From an uncultured Kiritimatiellota bacterium (GTDB lineage: Bacteria > Verrucomicrobiota > Kiritimatiellia > RFP12 > UBA1067), in assembly GCA_934643865.1 (NCBI GenBank), contig CAKUCX010000041.1, forward strand, positions 1 through 29,820: a stretch of DNA of 29,820 nucleotides. Direction: 5' to 3'. The position numbers and the translations under genes are program-made. The notes under the pieces were generated by a model. That model was not told the origin of the DNA and ran no database searches. It saw only the letters and a program-made list of their open reading frames with translations. Shown here piece after piece: positions 1 through 6,848 of the stretch (positions are counted from its first letter, which is position 1; every line of letters begins with the position of its first letter).

Positions 1-136
1 GCGCGCAAGCCAGCCTCAAAACCATCTCCGTGTCCCCGTGTCTCCGCGCGCTCCGTGTTGACCGGCCGGAGGGCGCGGACGGGGCGGGCCGCCGAGGACG
101 TCGGCCCCTACCACCGTTCCGCCCCGACACGCGATG
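1..136. repeat. Intergenic GC-rich repeat, copy A (left edge at window start)
   Basis: This is the first copy of a unit of about 145-155 bp that recurs at 321-476 and 1650-1804 in the same orientation. The unit starts with a segment reading AGCCTCAAAACCATCTCCG. It continues with CTCCGTG-like short words, then TTGACCGGCCGGAGGG, and then a GCCGAGGACGTCGGCCCCTA block. The right end of this copy departs from the others at about 129, where a partial tandem copy begins. The open frames running through it (about 30-699) are arginine/proline-rich read-through of repeat DNA and not genes. Confidence 0.85.
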
Positions 137-217
137 TGTTGACCGGCCGGAGGCCACGCACGGGGCGGGCCGCCGAGGACGTCGGCCCCTACCACCGTTC
201 CGCCCCGACGCGGGACG
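137..217. repeat. Partial tandem copy (81 bp) of the intergenic repeat
   Basis: Positions 137-217 repeat 56-136 with an 81-bp offset, both beginning TGTTGACCGGCCGGAGG. Differences cluster in a short patch just after GGAGG (GGCGCGGACGG versus CCACGCACGG) and at the right end. The same patch varies between the copies at 321-476 and 1650-1804, so it looks like a variable spot in an otherwise constant unit. Confidence 0.8.
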
Positions 218-320
218 TGCCTGTTCGACGGATGGCCCGGCGCGCGATGTCCCCACGCCGGGCCGTCGGGAGGCGTGGGGATGTCGTGCGCGTAAAACCC
301 TCTTGGCGGACGAGGTGGCG
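218..320. other. Unique spacer with a hairpin between repeat copies
   Basis: No gene is visible here. The main structure is a perfect 9-bp inverted repeat, CCCCACGCC at 251-259 and GGCGTGGGG at 272-280, separated by 12 nt. No T-run follows on either strand, so it is not a convincing intrinsic terminator. The rest is unremarkable GC-rich sequence. Confidence 0.6.
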
Positions 321-476
321 GATGAAGCCGCGCGCCCGCCAGCCTCAAAACCAATCTCCGTGTCCCCGTGCCTCCGCGCGCTCCGTGTTGACCGGCCGGA
401 GGGCGCGGACGGGGCGGGCCGCCGAGGACGTCGGCCCCTACCACCGTTCCGCCCCGACGCGGGGCGTCCGAACGGT
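321..476. repeat. Intergenic GC-rich repeat, copy B
   Basis: This full-length copy shares nearly every base with the copy at 1650-1804, including the right end ACGCGGGGCGTCCGAACGG. It lies just downstream of the 3' end of the antiporter gene. Together with copy C it brackets that gene as a direct repeat with an offset of about 1,329 bp. Confidence 0.85.
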
Positions 477-483
477 CCCACCC

Positions 484-499
484 ACGTCGGCCCCGACGT
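484..499. repeat. Dyad at the antiporter 3' flank
   Basis: ACGTCGG at 484-490 and CCGACGT at 493-499 form 7-bp arms around a 2-nt centre. The next bases (GTTGGTAGGGG, 498-508) resemble the reverse complement of the CCCCTACCA part of the repeat, so this may be an inverted fragment of the same repeat family. There is no T-run, and a terminator role for the antiporter gene is possible but unsupported. Confidence 0.45.
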
Positions 500-529
500 T
501 GGTAGGGGCGCGCGGCCCGGCGTGCGGCC

Positions 530-1516
530 TTAGGCGCGTTCCTGCGCGACCGTCACGAGGAGGTAGGCGAGGAACGACACGATCCAGAGGCCCGCCTCCA
601 GGCGCGAGATCTTGCCGTCCTCCCTCGGTCGGCGCAGGTTCAGCCCGAAGAGGCCGATGGAGAGCGAGAGCGCGACCATCACGCCGAGGTCGCGCGTGAG
701 GATGGCGGGGGAGACGTCGCGGAACGGGCTGATCGTGCCGCTCACGCCCACGACCACGAGCGCGTTGAAGAAGTTCGAGCCGATGATGTTGCCAAGCACG
801 AACTCGTGCTGTCCCTTCCGCGCCGAGACGACGGCGGAGGCGAGTTCCGGCAGCGACGTGCCCGCCGCCACCACGGTCAGGCCGATGAAGAGTTCGGAGA
901 CGCCCATCGCGCGCGCCAGGTCGATGGCGCCCCAGACGAGGAGGTGCGAGGAGGCGACGAGGACGGCGAGCCCGATGACCAACATCGCCCACGGGTGCCG
1001 CACGTCCGCCGGCGCGTCCGCCTCCGCGACGGCGCCCGCCGGCTGGCTGCGCCGGTCGAACCAGCAGTAGGCCGGAAGGAGGACCGCGAAGGCGCCGAGC
1101 GAAAGCAGGCCGTCCAGGCGCGAGAACGTCCCGCCCGCGCGGACGAGCAGGCAGGAGAGGAACGAGACACCGACGAGAAGGGGGACGGCGAAGGCGATGA
1201 TCGCGGGGCGGACGCGGATGGGCCGGATGAGCGCCGCGACACCCAGGACGATCGCGATGTTGAAGATGTTGGAGCCGTAGGCGTTGCCGAGCGAGAGGTT
1301 GGCGTGCCCCATGAAGCCCGAAAGGGCCGAGACGGCGAGTTCCGGCGCGGACGTCCCGAAGCCGATCACGACCATGCCGATGACGAACGGCGAGACGCCG
1401 AGCGCCTTTGCGACGGCGGCCGAGCCGTCCACGAACCGGTTGGCGCCCCAGGTCAGCAGCCAGAGGCCGCCGGCCACGAAGACCAGGGCAAGGCCCAGCG
1501 GAATGTCCATGTACAT
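530..1516 (-). CDS. Na+/Ca2+ exchanger-family antiporter (CaCA family, YrbG/CaxA-like)
   Basis: A 328-residue integral membrane protein of about ten hydrophobic segments, predicted to exchange Ca2+ for Na+ or H+ across the cytoplasmic membrane. The two inverted alpha-repeats that define the family are plain. The first has GFGTSAPEL at 52-60 and GNAYGSNIFN at 77-86. The second has AAGTSLPEL at 217-225 and GNIIGSNFFN at 242-251. The paired acidic residues E59 and E224 are the expected ion ligands. A hydrophilic loop at about 153-175 separates the halves. The start is the ATG at 1516 because AGGAGA (1525-1530) lies 8 nt upstream; the open frame extends to 1738 only through repeat sequence. The gene stands alone on the - strand between two direct copies of the intergenic repeat. 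The exact ion specificity cannot be read from sequence. Confidence 0.93.
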   Translation of the reverse strand: MYMDIPLGLALVFVAGGLWLLTWGANRFVDGSAAVAKALGVSPFVIGMVVIGFGTSAPELAVSALSGFMGHANLSLGNAYGSNIFNIAIVLGVAALIRPIRVRPAIIAFAVPLLVGVSFLSCLLVRAGGTFSRLDGLLSLGAFAVLLPAYCWFDRRSQPAGAVAEADAPADVRHPWAMLVIGLAVLVASSHLLVWGAIDLARAMGVSELFIGLTVVAAGTSLPELASAVVSARKGQHEFVLGNIIGSNFFNALVVVGVSGTISPFRDVSPAILTRDLGVMVALSLSIGLFGLNLRRPREDGKISRLEAGLWIVSFLAYLLVTVAQERA

Positions 1517-1649
1517 GTTGTCGTTCTCCTGTTGCGTCCGTTTCCGAGGGCGTGCATCCACGCCGCCCTTCTTTTTAATGTAAATGCCGCGTCGGGGACT
1601 TCGGTTCACGGAGACGTGTGAAATCATGATCCTTTCGGGAGGGGCGCGC
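1517..1649. other. Intergenic region upstream of the antiporter gene
   Basis: This holds the antiporter ribosome binding site at 1525-1530 and a relatively AT-rich stretch at 1568-1585, where a weak - strand -10 (TACATT, complement of 1577-1582) may sit. I see no good -35 for it. No gene is visible. Confidence 0.4.
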
Positions 1650-1804
1650 GATGGACCCGCGCGCCCGTCCGCCTCAAAACCATCTCCGTGTCCCCGTGCC
1701 TCCGCGCGCTCCGTGTTGACCGGCCGGAGGGCACGCACGGGGCGGGCCGCCGAGGACGTCGGCCCCTACCACCGTTCCGCCCCGACGCGGGGCGTCCGAA
1801 CGGG
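1650..1804. repeat. Intergenic GC-rich repeat, copy C
   Basis: This copy has the same orientation as copy B and is near-identical over about 155 bp. The differences are concentrated in the GGCGCGGACGG/GGCACGCACGG patch. It lies between the antiporter gene and the promoter of the MBL-fold gene, within a 357-bp gap with no coding sequence of its own. Confidence 0.85.
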
Positions 1805-1838
1805 CCCCGACACGGCCTGGCGCGCGAGGCGGCGCCAA

Positions 1839-1867
1839 TTGCGCCGCGCCGCGCCGTGTGCTATACT
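1839..1867 (+). promoter_or_regulatory. Promoter of the MBL-fold gene (leaderless type)
   Basis: The -35 TTGCGC is at 1839-1844, followed by a 17-bp spacer ending in TGC (1859-1861) and the -10 TATACT (1862-1867). Only 6 nt separate the -10 from the ATG at 1874, so the predicted first transcribed base is the A of the start codon. The same -35/17-bp/-10 layout occurs before the tRNA-Asn and histone-like genes. Confidence 0.75.
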
Positions 1868-1873
1868 CCTGCC

Positions 1874-3265
1874 ATGAAAATCAGATTCTACGGCGCGGCG
1901 CAGACCACGACGGGCTCCATGCACCTCGTGGAGGTTAACGGCGCGCGCATCCTCCTCGACTGCGGGCTCTACCAGGGGCACCGCAAGGAGGCGTTCGAGA
2001 AGAACCGGAACCTCCCGTTCGCCCCGTCGAGCCTGGATGCGGTCGTCCTCTCCCACGCGCACATCGACCACTCGGGCAACGTGCCGCAGCTCGTGCGGAA
2101 CGGCTTCAACGGGAAGGTCTACGCGCGGCAGGCGACGGTGGACCTCTGCGGCGTCATGCTGCACGACTCGTGCTTCCTCCAGCGGCGCGACCTCGAATAC
2201 GTCAACAAGCGGCGGCGCGCGCAGGGGAAGCGCCTCTTCGAGCCGCTCTACGAGGAGGAGGACATCGACCGGCTGATGGCGCGCATGGTCCCCGTCGAGA
2301 TGCACGAGCCGCGCCGCATCGCGCCCGGCGTCACGCTCACGCTCTTCAACGCGGGCCACATCCTCGGCTCGGCCCTGGTGCAGCTCGACGTCGAGGAGAA
2401 CGGCCGCCGGCGCCGCATCCTCTTCTCGGGCGACCTCGGGCAGCCGAACCAGCCGATCCTGCGCCACTTCGAGTACCCCCAGGGGGCGGACATCCTCCTG
2501 ATCGAGTCCACCTACGCCGACCGCGTCCACCCCTCGGCCGACGACGTGGAGGGGCGCCTCAAGAGCTACATCGACGACATCGTGCAGCAGCGCGCGAAGC
2601 TGATCATCCCGGCTTTCTCGGTCGGCCGCACGCAGCAGATCCTCTACTACCTCAACCGCCTCCTCGCGGCCGGGCGCATCCGCCCGCTGCCCGTCTACAT
2701 CGACTCGCCGCTCTCCCAGAAGGCGACGAAGATCTACGAGCGCCACACGGAGGCCTACAACGACCAGACGCGCGCCCTGCTGGCGAAGGGGGTGAACCCG
2801 CTCACGTTCCCGGGCCTCACGTTCGTCGAGACGCCCCAGCAGTCGATGGCGCTCAACGACCTGCGCGGGCCGATGATCATCATCGCGGCGAGCGGCATGT
2901 GCGAGGGCGGGCGCGTCGTCCACCACCTCAAGGCGTCCGTCGGCGACCCCCGCAACATCGTCCTCATCGTCGGCTTCCAGGCGGAGGCGACGCTCGGCCG
3001 GCGGCTCGTCGACTACGTGGACCCCGTCCGCATCCTCGGCGAGGAGGTTCCGCTGCGGGCGCGCGTGCAGACGATCAACGCGCTCTCCGCGCACGCCGAC
3101 CGCAACGGCCTCATGGACTGGTTCGACCACGTGAAGGGCGCCGTGCGCCAGGCGTTCGCCGTCCACGGCGAGCCCGAAAAGGTGTCGAAGATGGTCGACC
3201 TCCTCCGCGCGCACGGTTGCCCCAGCGCCGTCGCGCCCGTCCCGGGCCAGGCCTTCGACCTCTAA
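1874..3265 (+). CDS. MBL-fold/beta-CASP/RMMBL ribonuclease-like protein
   Basis: A 463-residue protein of the CPSF73/YSH1-like branch of metallo-beta-lactamases, predicted to be a zinc-dependent RNA endo- or exonuclease in the cytoplasm. The metal-binding motif HAHIDH is at 61-66. Later ligands lie in the GHILGS and FSGDLGQ segments. The beta-CASP domain shows IESTYADR, AFSVGRTQ and AASGMCEGGR. The RMMBL end contains the NALSAHADR motif. The length fits the family. The start ATG is fixed by the -10 box 6 nt upstream and by the conserved N-terminus; there is no room for a Shine-Dalgarno, so translation is probably from a leaderless mRNA. It heads a run with gnd and a HAD phosphatase, 44 bp downstream. 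The RNA target is unknown. Confidence 0.92.
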   Translation: MKIRFYGAAQTTTGSMHLVEVNGARILLDCGLYQGHRKEAFEKNRNLPFAPSSLDAVVLSHAHIDHSGNVPQLVRNGFNGKVYARQATVDLCGVMLHDSCFLQRRDLEYVNKRRRAQGKRLFEPLYEEEDIDRLMARMVPVEMHEPRRIAPGVTLTLFNAGHILGSALVQLDVEENGRRRRILFSGDLGQPNQPILRHFEYPQGADILLIESTYADRVHPSADDVEGRLKSYIDDIVQQRAKLIIPAFSVGRTQQILYYLNRLLAAGRIRPLPVYIDSPLSQKATKIYERHTEAYNDQTRALLAKGVNPLTFPGLTFVETPQQSMALNDLRGPMIIIAASGMCEGGRVVHHLKASVGDPRNIVLIVGFQAEATLGRRLVDYVDPVRILGEEVPLRARVQTINALSAHADRNGLMDWFDHVKGAVRQAFAVHGEPEKVSKMVDLLRAHGCPSAVAPVPGQAFDL

Positions 3266-3266
3266 T

Positions 3267-3280
3267 CCCCCCCCCCCCCC
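3267..3280. repeat. Homopolymer of 14 C
   Basis: An unbroken run of 14 cytosines lies immediately after the MBL stop codon and 17 nt before the gnd ribosome binding site. It is outside any coding frame. It could vary in length by replication slippage, or the length could be an assembly error. Confidence 0.9.
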
Positions 3281-3309
3281 GTTCATCTGAAATCTAGAAA
3301 GGAGTCAAC

Positions 3310-4761
3310 ATGCAGAAAGCAGACATCGGCCTCGTCGGCCTCGCCGTGATGGGCGAAAACCTCGTCATGAACATGGAGTCGAAGGGCTTCACCGTCGCGT
3401 GCTACAACCGCACGGTCGAGAAGGTGGACCGCTTCGTCGAAGGGCGCGCGAAGGGCAGGAACATCATCGGCTGCCACTCGCTGGAGGAGCTGGCCGCGAA
3501 CCTCGCGAAGCCGCGCAAGGTCTTCCTGATGGTCAAGGCCGGCGCCGCCGTGGACGCCACGATCGAGAGCCTCCTGAAGGTGCTGGAGCCGGGCGACATC
3601 ATCATCGACGGCGGCAACAGCCATTTCCCGGACACGATCCGCCGCACGCGGTACGTCGAGTCGAAGGGCCTGCTCTACGTGGGCACGGGCGTTTCGGGCG
3701 GCGAGGAGGGCGCGCTCAAGGGCCCGTCGATGATGCCGGGCGGCTCACCGGCGGCGTGGCCGTACGTGAAGGACATCTTCCAGGCGATCTGCGCGAAGGT
3801 GGAGGACGGAACCCCCTGCTGCGACTGGGTGGGCGAAAACGGCGCGGGGCACTTCGTCAAGATGGTCCACAACGGCATCGAATACGGCGACATGCAGCTC
3901 ATCTGCGAGAGCTACCAGCTCATGCGCGACCTGCTCGGGATGTCCGACGACGAGATGCACGAGGTGTTCAAGAAGTGGAACACGACGGAACTCGACAGCT
4001 ACCTCGTCGAGATCACGCGCGACATCCTCGCCTACAAGGATGCCGACGGTTCGCCGCTCGTGGAGAAGATCCTCGACACGGCCGGGCAGAAGGGAACGGG
4101 CAAGTGGACGGGCATCGCCGCCCTCGACGAGGGCGTGCCCCTCACGCTCATCGGCGAGGCCGTCTTCGCGCGCTGCCTCTCGGCGATGAAGACCGACCGC
4201 GTGGAGGCCGCGCAGGCCTACGCGCGCACAATCCCCGCGTTCATGGGCGACAAGGCCGCGTTCGTGGAGGCGATCCGCCAGGCGCTCTACGCCTCGAAGA
4301 TCATCTCCTACGCGCAGGGCTACACGCTCATGCGCACGGCGGCGAAGACGTACAACTGGAACCTCAACTACGGCGGCATCGCGCTCATGTGGCGCGGCGG
4401 CTGCATCATCCGCTCCGTCTTCCTCGGCAAGATCAAGGAGGCGTACGACAAGAACCCGCAGCTCACGAACCTGCTCCTCGACCCGTACTTCAAGGCGACG
4501 ATCGAGCGGCTCGTCCCGGCGTGGCGCCAGGTGGCGGCGGCGGCGATCGCGCACGGCATCCCCGCGCCGGCGATGACCTCGGCCCTCAGCTACTTCGACG
4601 GCTACACGACGGCGCGCCTGCCGGCGAACCTCCTGCAGGCGCAGCGCGACTACTTCGGCGCGCACACCTACGAGCGCCTGGACGCGCCGCGCGGGCAGTT
4701 CTTCCACACGAACTGGACGGGACACGGCGGCACGACGTCTGCTGCGACCTACAATGCCTGA
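3310..4761 (+). CDS. gnd: 6-phosphogluconate dehydrogenase, decarboxylating
   Basis: A 483-residue enzyme of the oxidative pentose phosphate pathway converting 6-phosphogluconate to ribulose 5-phosphate, CO2 and NADPH in the cytoplasm. The Rossmann fingerprint GLAVMG is at about 10-15, followed by NRT in the cofactor region. GVSGGEEGA and the catalytic segment KMVHNGIEYGD (Lys about 184) are intact, as is GTGKWT. The length is that of the long homodimeric form typical of E. coli and animals. AAAGGAG at 3298-3304 is placed 5 nt before the ATG. The last 8 nt overlap the next gene, a HAD phosphatase, which implies coupled translation. No glucose-6-phosphate dehydrogenase gene is in the window. 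Confidence 0.97.
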   Translation: MQKADIGLVGLAVMGENLVMNMESKGFTVACYNRTVEKVDRFVEGRAKGRNIIGCHSLEELAANLAKPRKVFLMVKAGAAVDATIESLLKVLEPGDIIIDGGNSHFPDTIRRTRYVESKGLLYVGTGVSGGEEGALKGPSMMPGGSPAAWPYVKDIFQAICAKVEDGTPCCDWVGENGAGHFVKMVHNGIEYGDMQLICESYQLMRDLLGMSDDEMHEVFKKWNTTELDSYLVEITRDILAYKDADGSPLVEKILDTAGQKGTGKWTGIAALDEGVPLTLIGEAVFARCLSAMKTDRVEAAQAYARTIPAFMGDKAAFVEAIRQALYASKIISYAQGYTLMRTAAKTYNWNLNYGGIALMWRGGCIIRSVFLGKIKEAYDKNPQLTNLLLDPYFKATIERLVPAWRQVAAAAIAHGIPAPAMTSALSYFDGYTTARLPANLLQAQRDYFGAHTYERLDAPRGQFFHTNWTGHGGTTSAATYNA

Positions 4762-5626
4762 GCTGAAGCTCATCGCGCTCGATCTGGACGGGACGCTGCT
4801 CGATTCGCGGAAGCGCCTCTCCGCCGCCAACCGGGATGCCCTCGCGCGGGCGGCGGCGAGGGGCGCGCTCGTCGTGCCGACGACGGGGCGCTTCTTCGGC
4901 ATGATGCCCGCCGCCGTGCGCGAGCTGCCGTTCGTGCGCTACGCGATCACCGTCAACGGCGCGCAGGTCTACGACCGCGTGGCCGACGCGGCGATCGTCC
5001 GCGAGGAGATCCCCCTCGAAACGGCTGTGGCCGTGATGCGCCTCCTCGACGGCTACGACGTCATCTACGACTGCTACCGCGCGAACTGGGGCTGGATGGG
5101 CGCGGCGTTCAAGGCGAAGGCGGACGCCTATGCGACGGACGAACACTATCTCGCGATGGTGCGGGACTTCCGCCGCGAGGTCCCGGAGCTGAAGGCGCAT
5201 CTCGCGGCGACGGCGGCCGAGGGGGACGTGCAGAAGATCATGCTCTTCGCGCGCCTCGACGGCCCGGCGGACGCGACGGCGCGCGTTGCCGAGGCCGTGC
5301 GCGCCCGCTTCCCCGAGATCGCCGTGACGTCGACGACGTGGAACAACCTCGAACTCAACATCGCCTCGGCCAACAAGGGCGTCGCGCTCGCGCGCCTCGC
5401 GGCGCACCTGGGGCTTTCGAGCGCGAACTGCATCGCCTTCGGCGACGGGCGCAACGACCTCACGATGATCGAGGCCGCCGGCGTGGGCGTCGCAATGGCG
5501 AACGCGCACCCGGACGTCCGCGCGGCCGCGGACGACGTGACCCTTTCCAACGACGAGGACGGCGTGGCCGCCGCCCTCGTGCGCTACGGCCTTGTCGGGG
5601 CGCGCGCGCCCGGAACGCGCCCGTGA
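4754..5626 (+). CDS. Cof-type HAD-IIB family phosphatase
   Basis: A 290-residue soluble haloacid dehalogenase-family hydrolase. The nucleophile motif DLDGTLLD is at about 10-17 (motif I), a Thr lies in VPTTGR (motif II), and GDGRNDLTM near residue 236 supplies the acidic motif IV. The large C2B cap domain between motifs II and III places it in the Cof/YbiV/YidA group, which dephosphorylates sugar phosphates and other small phosphometabolites. The exact substrate cannot be read. It overlaps the end of gnd by 8 nt, so a job linked to pentose phosphate metabolism or metabolite repair is plausible. About 145 nt of non-coding DNA follow before dxr. Confidence 0.9.
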   Translation: MPELKLIALDLDGTLLDSRKRLSAANRDALARAAARGALVVPTTGRFFGMMPAAVRELPFVRYAITVNGAQVYDRVADAAIVREEIPLETAVAVMRLLDGYDVIYDCYRANWGWMGAAFKAKADAYATDEHYLAMVRDFRREVPELKAHLAATAAEGDVQKIMLFARLDGPADATARVAEAVRARFPEIAVTSTTWNNLELNIASANKGVALARLAAHLGLSSANCIAFGDGRNDLTMIEAAGVGVAMANAHPDVRAAADDVTLSNDEDGVAAALVRYGLVGARAPGTRP

Positions 5627-5711
5627 CGCGGCGTTGCCGTCCGAATGCGGACCGTTTGCCGCACGTGGCGCCTGTCGCCGCCTGCGGGGGGTGGGCAAGG
5701 CGCGGCGGTTT

Positions 5712-5720
5712 TGCTATAAT
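5712..5720 (+). promoter_or_regulatory. Extended -10 promoter for the dxr operon
   Basis: TGC at 5712-5714 directly precedes a consensus TATAAT at 5715-5720. No good -35 is seen at the expected distance. Predicted transcription starts near 5727, giving a leader of about 45 nt that contains a possible mini-ORF ending at the dxr start codon. Confidence 0.65.
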
Positions 5721-5748
5721 CTCCCAACTTATCTTGGAGATGAAAAGG

Positions 5749-5775
5749 ATGTTGAGAGAGGCGGGCGCGCGGTGA
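5749..5775 (+). CDS. Possible leader peptide overlapping the dxr start
   Basis: The 8-codon frame MLREAGAR begins at ATG 5749 (or 11 codons from ATG 5740) and ends in TGA at 5773-5775. That stop overlaps the GTG start of dxr in a GTGA arrangement. GGAG at 5736-5739 is 9 nt before ATG 5749, a good ribosome binding site position. It lies directly after the predicted transcription start. It could couple translation into dxr; no function for the peptide itself is implied, and it may be chance. Confidence 0.35.
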   Translation: MLREAGAR

Positions 5776-6848
5776 AGCGGATCGTCCTCCTGGGCGCCAC
5801 GGGCTCGATCGGCTCAAGTGCGTGCGACGTCATTCGCGCGCACCCGGAGGCGTTCCGCGTGGCGGCCCTTGCGGTGCGGTCGAGCCGTGAACGGGCGGAG
5901 GCGCTGGGGCGTGCGTTCGGCGCGCCGGTCTTCTGCGGCCCGGACGCCGCGCTGCGTGCCGTCGCGGAAACGGAGGCCGACCTCGTCCTCGTGGCGACGG
6001 TGGGTCTCTCCGGCCTTGCGCCCACGCTCGCCGCGCTTGACAGGGGGCTGGACGTCGCGCTCGCGACGAAGGAGGTCATGGTGGCCGCCGGCGCGCTCGT
6101 CGCCGCCCGCGCGCGCGCAGCGGGTGCGCGCCTTCTGCCCGTCGACAGCGAGCATTCCGCGATCTTCCAGTGCCTCCAGAGCCGGGGCCGCGAGGAGATC
6201 GACCGCCTGACCCTCACCGCGAGCGGCGGGCCGTTCCTGGACGGCCCGTCCGACCTCTCGCGCGTCACGCCCGCCCAGGCCCTCGCCCACCCGCGCTGGA
6301 AGATGGGCGCGAAGGTGAGCGTGGACTCCGCCACGATGATGAACAAGGGCTTCGAGATCCTGGAGGCGAGCGGCCTCTTCGGCGTCCCCGCCGCGCGCAT
6401 CGACGTGGTCGTCCACCCCGAGTCGATCGTCCACTCGCTCGTCCGCTTCACCGACGGCGCCACGCTCGCGCAGCTTGCGCCGCCCGACATGCGCGTGCCG
6501 ATCCAGTATGCGTTCTCGTGGCCCGACCGCCTCCCTGCCGCGCGCCCGCCGCTCGACCTCGCCGCCCTCGGTGCCCTCACCTTCCGCGCGCCGGACGAAG
6601 GCCGCTTCCCCTGCCTGCGCCTCGCGCAGGCCGCCGCGGCCGCCGGCGGCGTGAAGCCCGCCGCGCTCAGCGCCGCCGACGAGGTCGCCGTCGCCCGCTT
6701 CCTCGCCGGCGACATCCGCTTTACCGACATCCCGCGCCTCGTCGAGGCCGCCGTCGATGCGTCGCCGGACCTTCCGTGCGACGCGCTCCAAAACGTGTGG
6801 ACCGCCGACGCGGCCGCCAGAAAGTTCGCCCAAGCATGGAAACCCTAG
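5772..6848 (+). CDS. dxr: 1-deoxy-D-xylulose 5-phosphate reductoisomerase
   Basis: A 358-residue enzyme catalysing the second step of the MEP isoprenoid pathway, NADPH-dependent conversion of DXP to MEP. The N-terminal NADPH fingerprint LLGATGSIG is present. The active-site segments PVDSEHSAIFQ, ASGGPF, WKMGAKVSVDSATMMNKGFE and VHPESIVHS are all intact. The start is GTG at 5772; it is the only initiator just before the conserved VKRIVLLGATG, and a GAGAGAGG stretch (5754-5761) lies upstream. The 3' end overlaps rseP by 13 nt. The order dxr-rseP-ispG groups two MEP enzymes with an envelope protease. Confidence 0.97.
   Translation: MKRIVLLGATGSIGSSACDVIRAHPEAFRVAALAVRSSRERAEALGRAFGAPVFCGPDAALRAVAETEADLVLVATVGLSGLAPTLAALDRGLDVALATKEVMVAAGALVAARARAAGARLLPVDSEHSAIFQCLQSRGREEIDRLTLTASGGPFLDGPSDLSRVTPAQALAHPRWKMGAKVSVDSATMMNKGFEILEASGLFGVPAARIDVVVHPESIVHSLVRFTDGATLAQLAPPDMRVPIQYAFSWPDRLPAARPPLDLAALGALTFRAPDEGRFPCLRLAQAAAAAGGVKPAALSAADEVAVARFLAGDIRFTDIPRLVEAAVDASPDLPCDALQNVWTADAAARKFAQAWKP

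Noticed and set aside
1..476. Possible CRISPR array
   Set aside because: Repeat units are about 80-155 bp, partly contiguous, and lack regular 25-40 bp spacers; no cas genes are nearby.
30..699. Overlapping + strand open frames in the repeat region
   Set aside because: Their translations repeat the same Arg/Gly/Pro-rich strings once per repeat copy and have no start signals; they are by-products of repeat DNA.
1695..1803. Extension of the MBL-fold gene upstream to 1688
   Set aside because: The extra residues are repeat-encoded, and the -10 box at 1862-1867 lies inside the extension, so ATG 1874 is the start.
3745..4902. A 385-codon - strand frame over gnd
   Set aside because: It is fully antisense to a well-conserved gnd, with low-complexity Arg/Val/Ala composition and no motif.
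5643..5663. Hairpin GTCCG-AATG-CGGAC as a terminator after the HAD gene
   Set aside because: The stem is only 5 bp and is followed by just three T, too weak to call.
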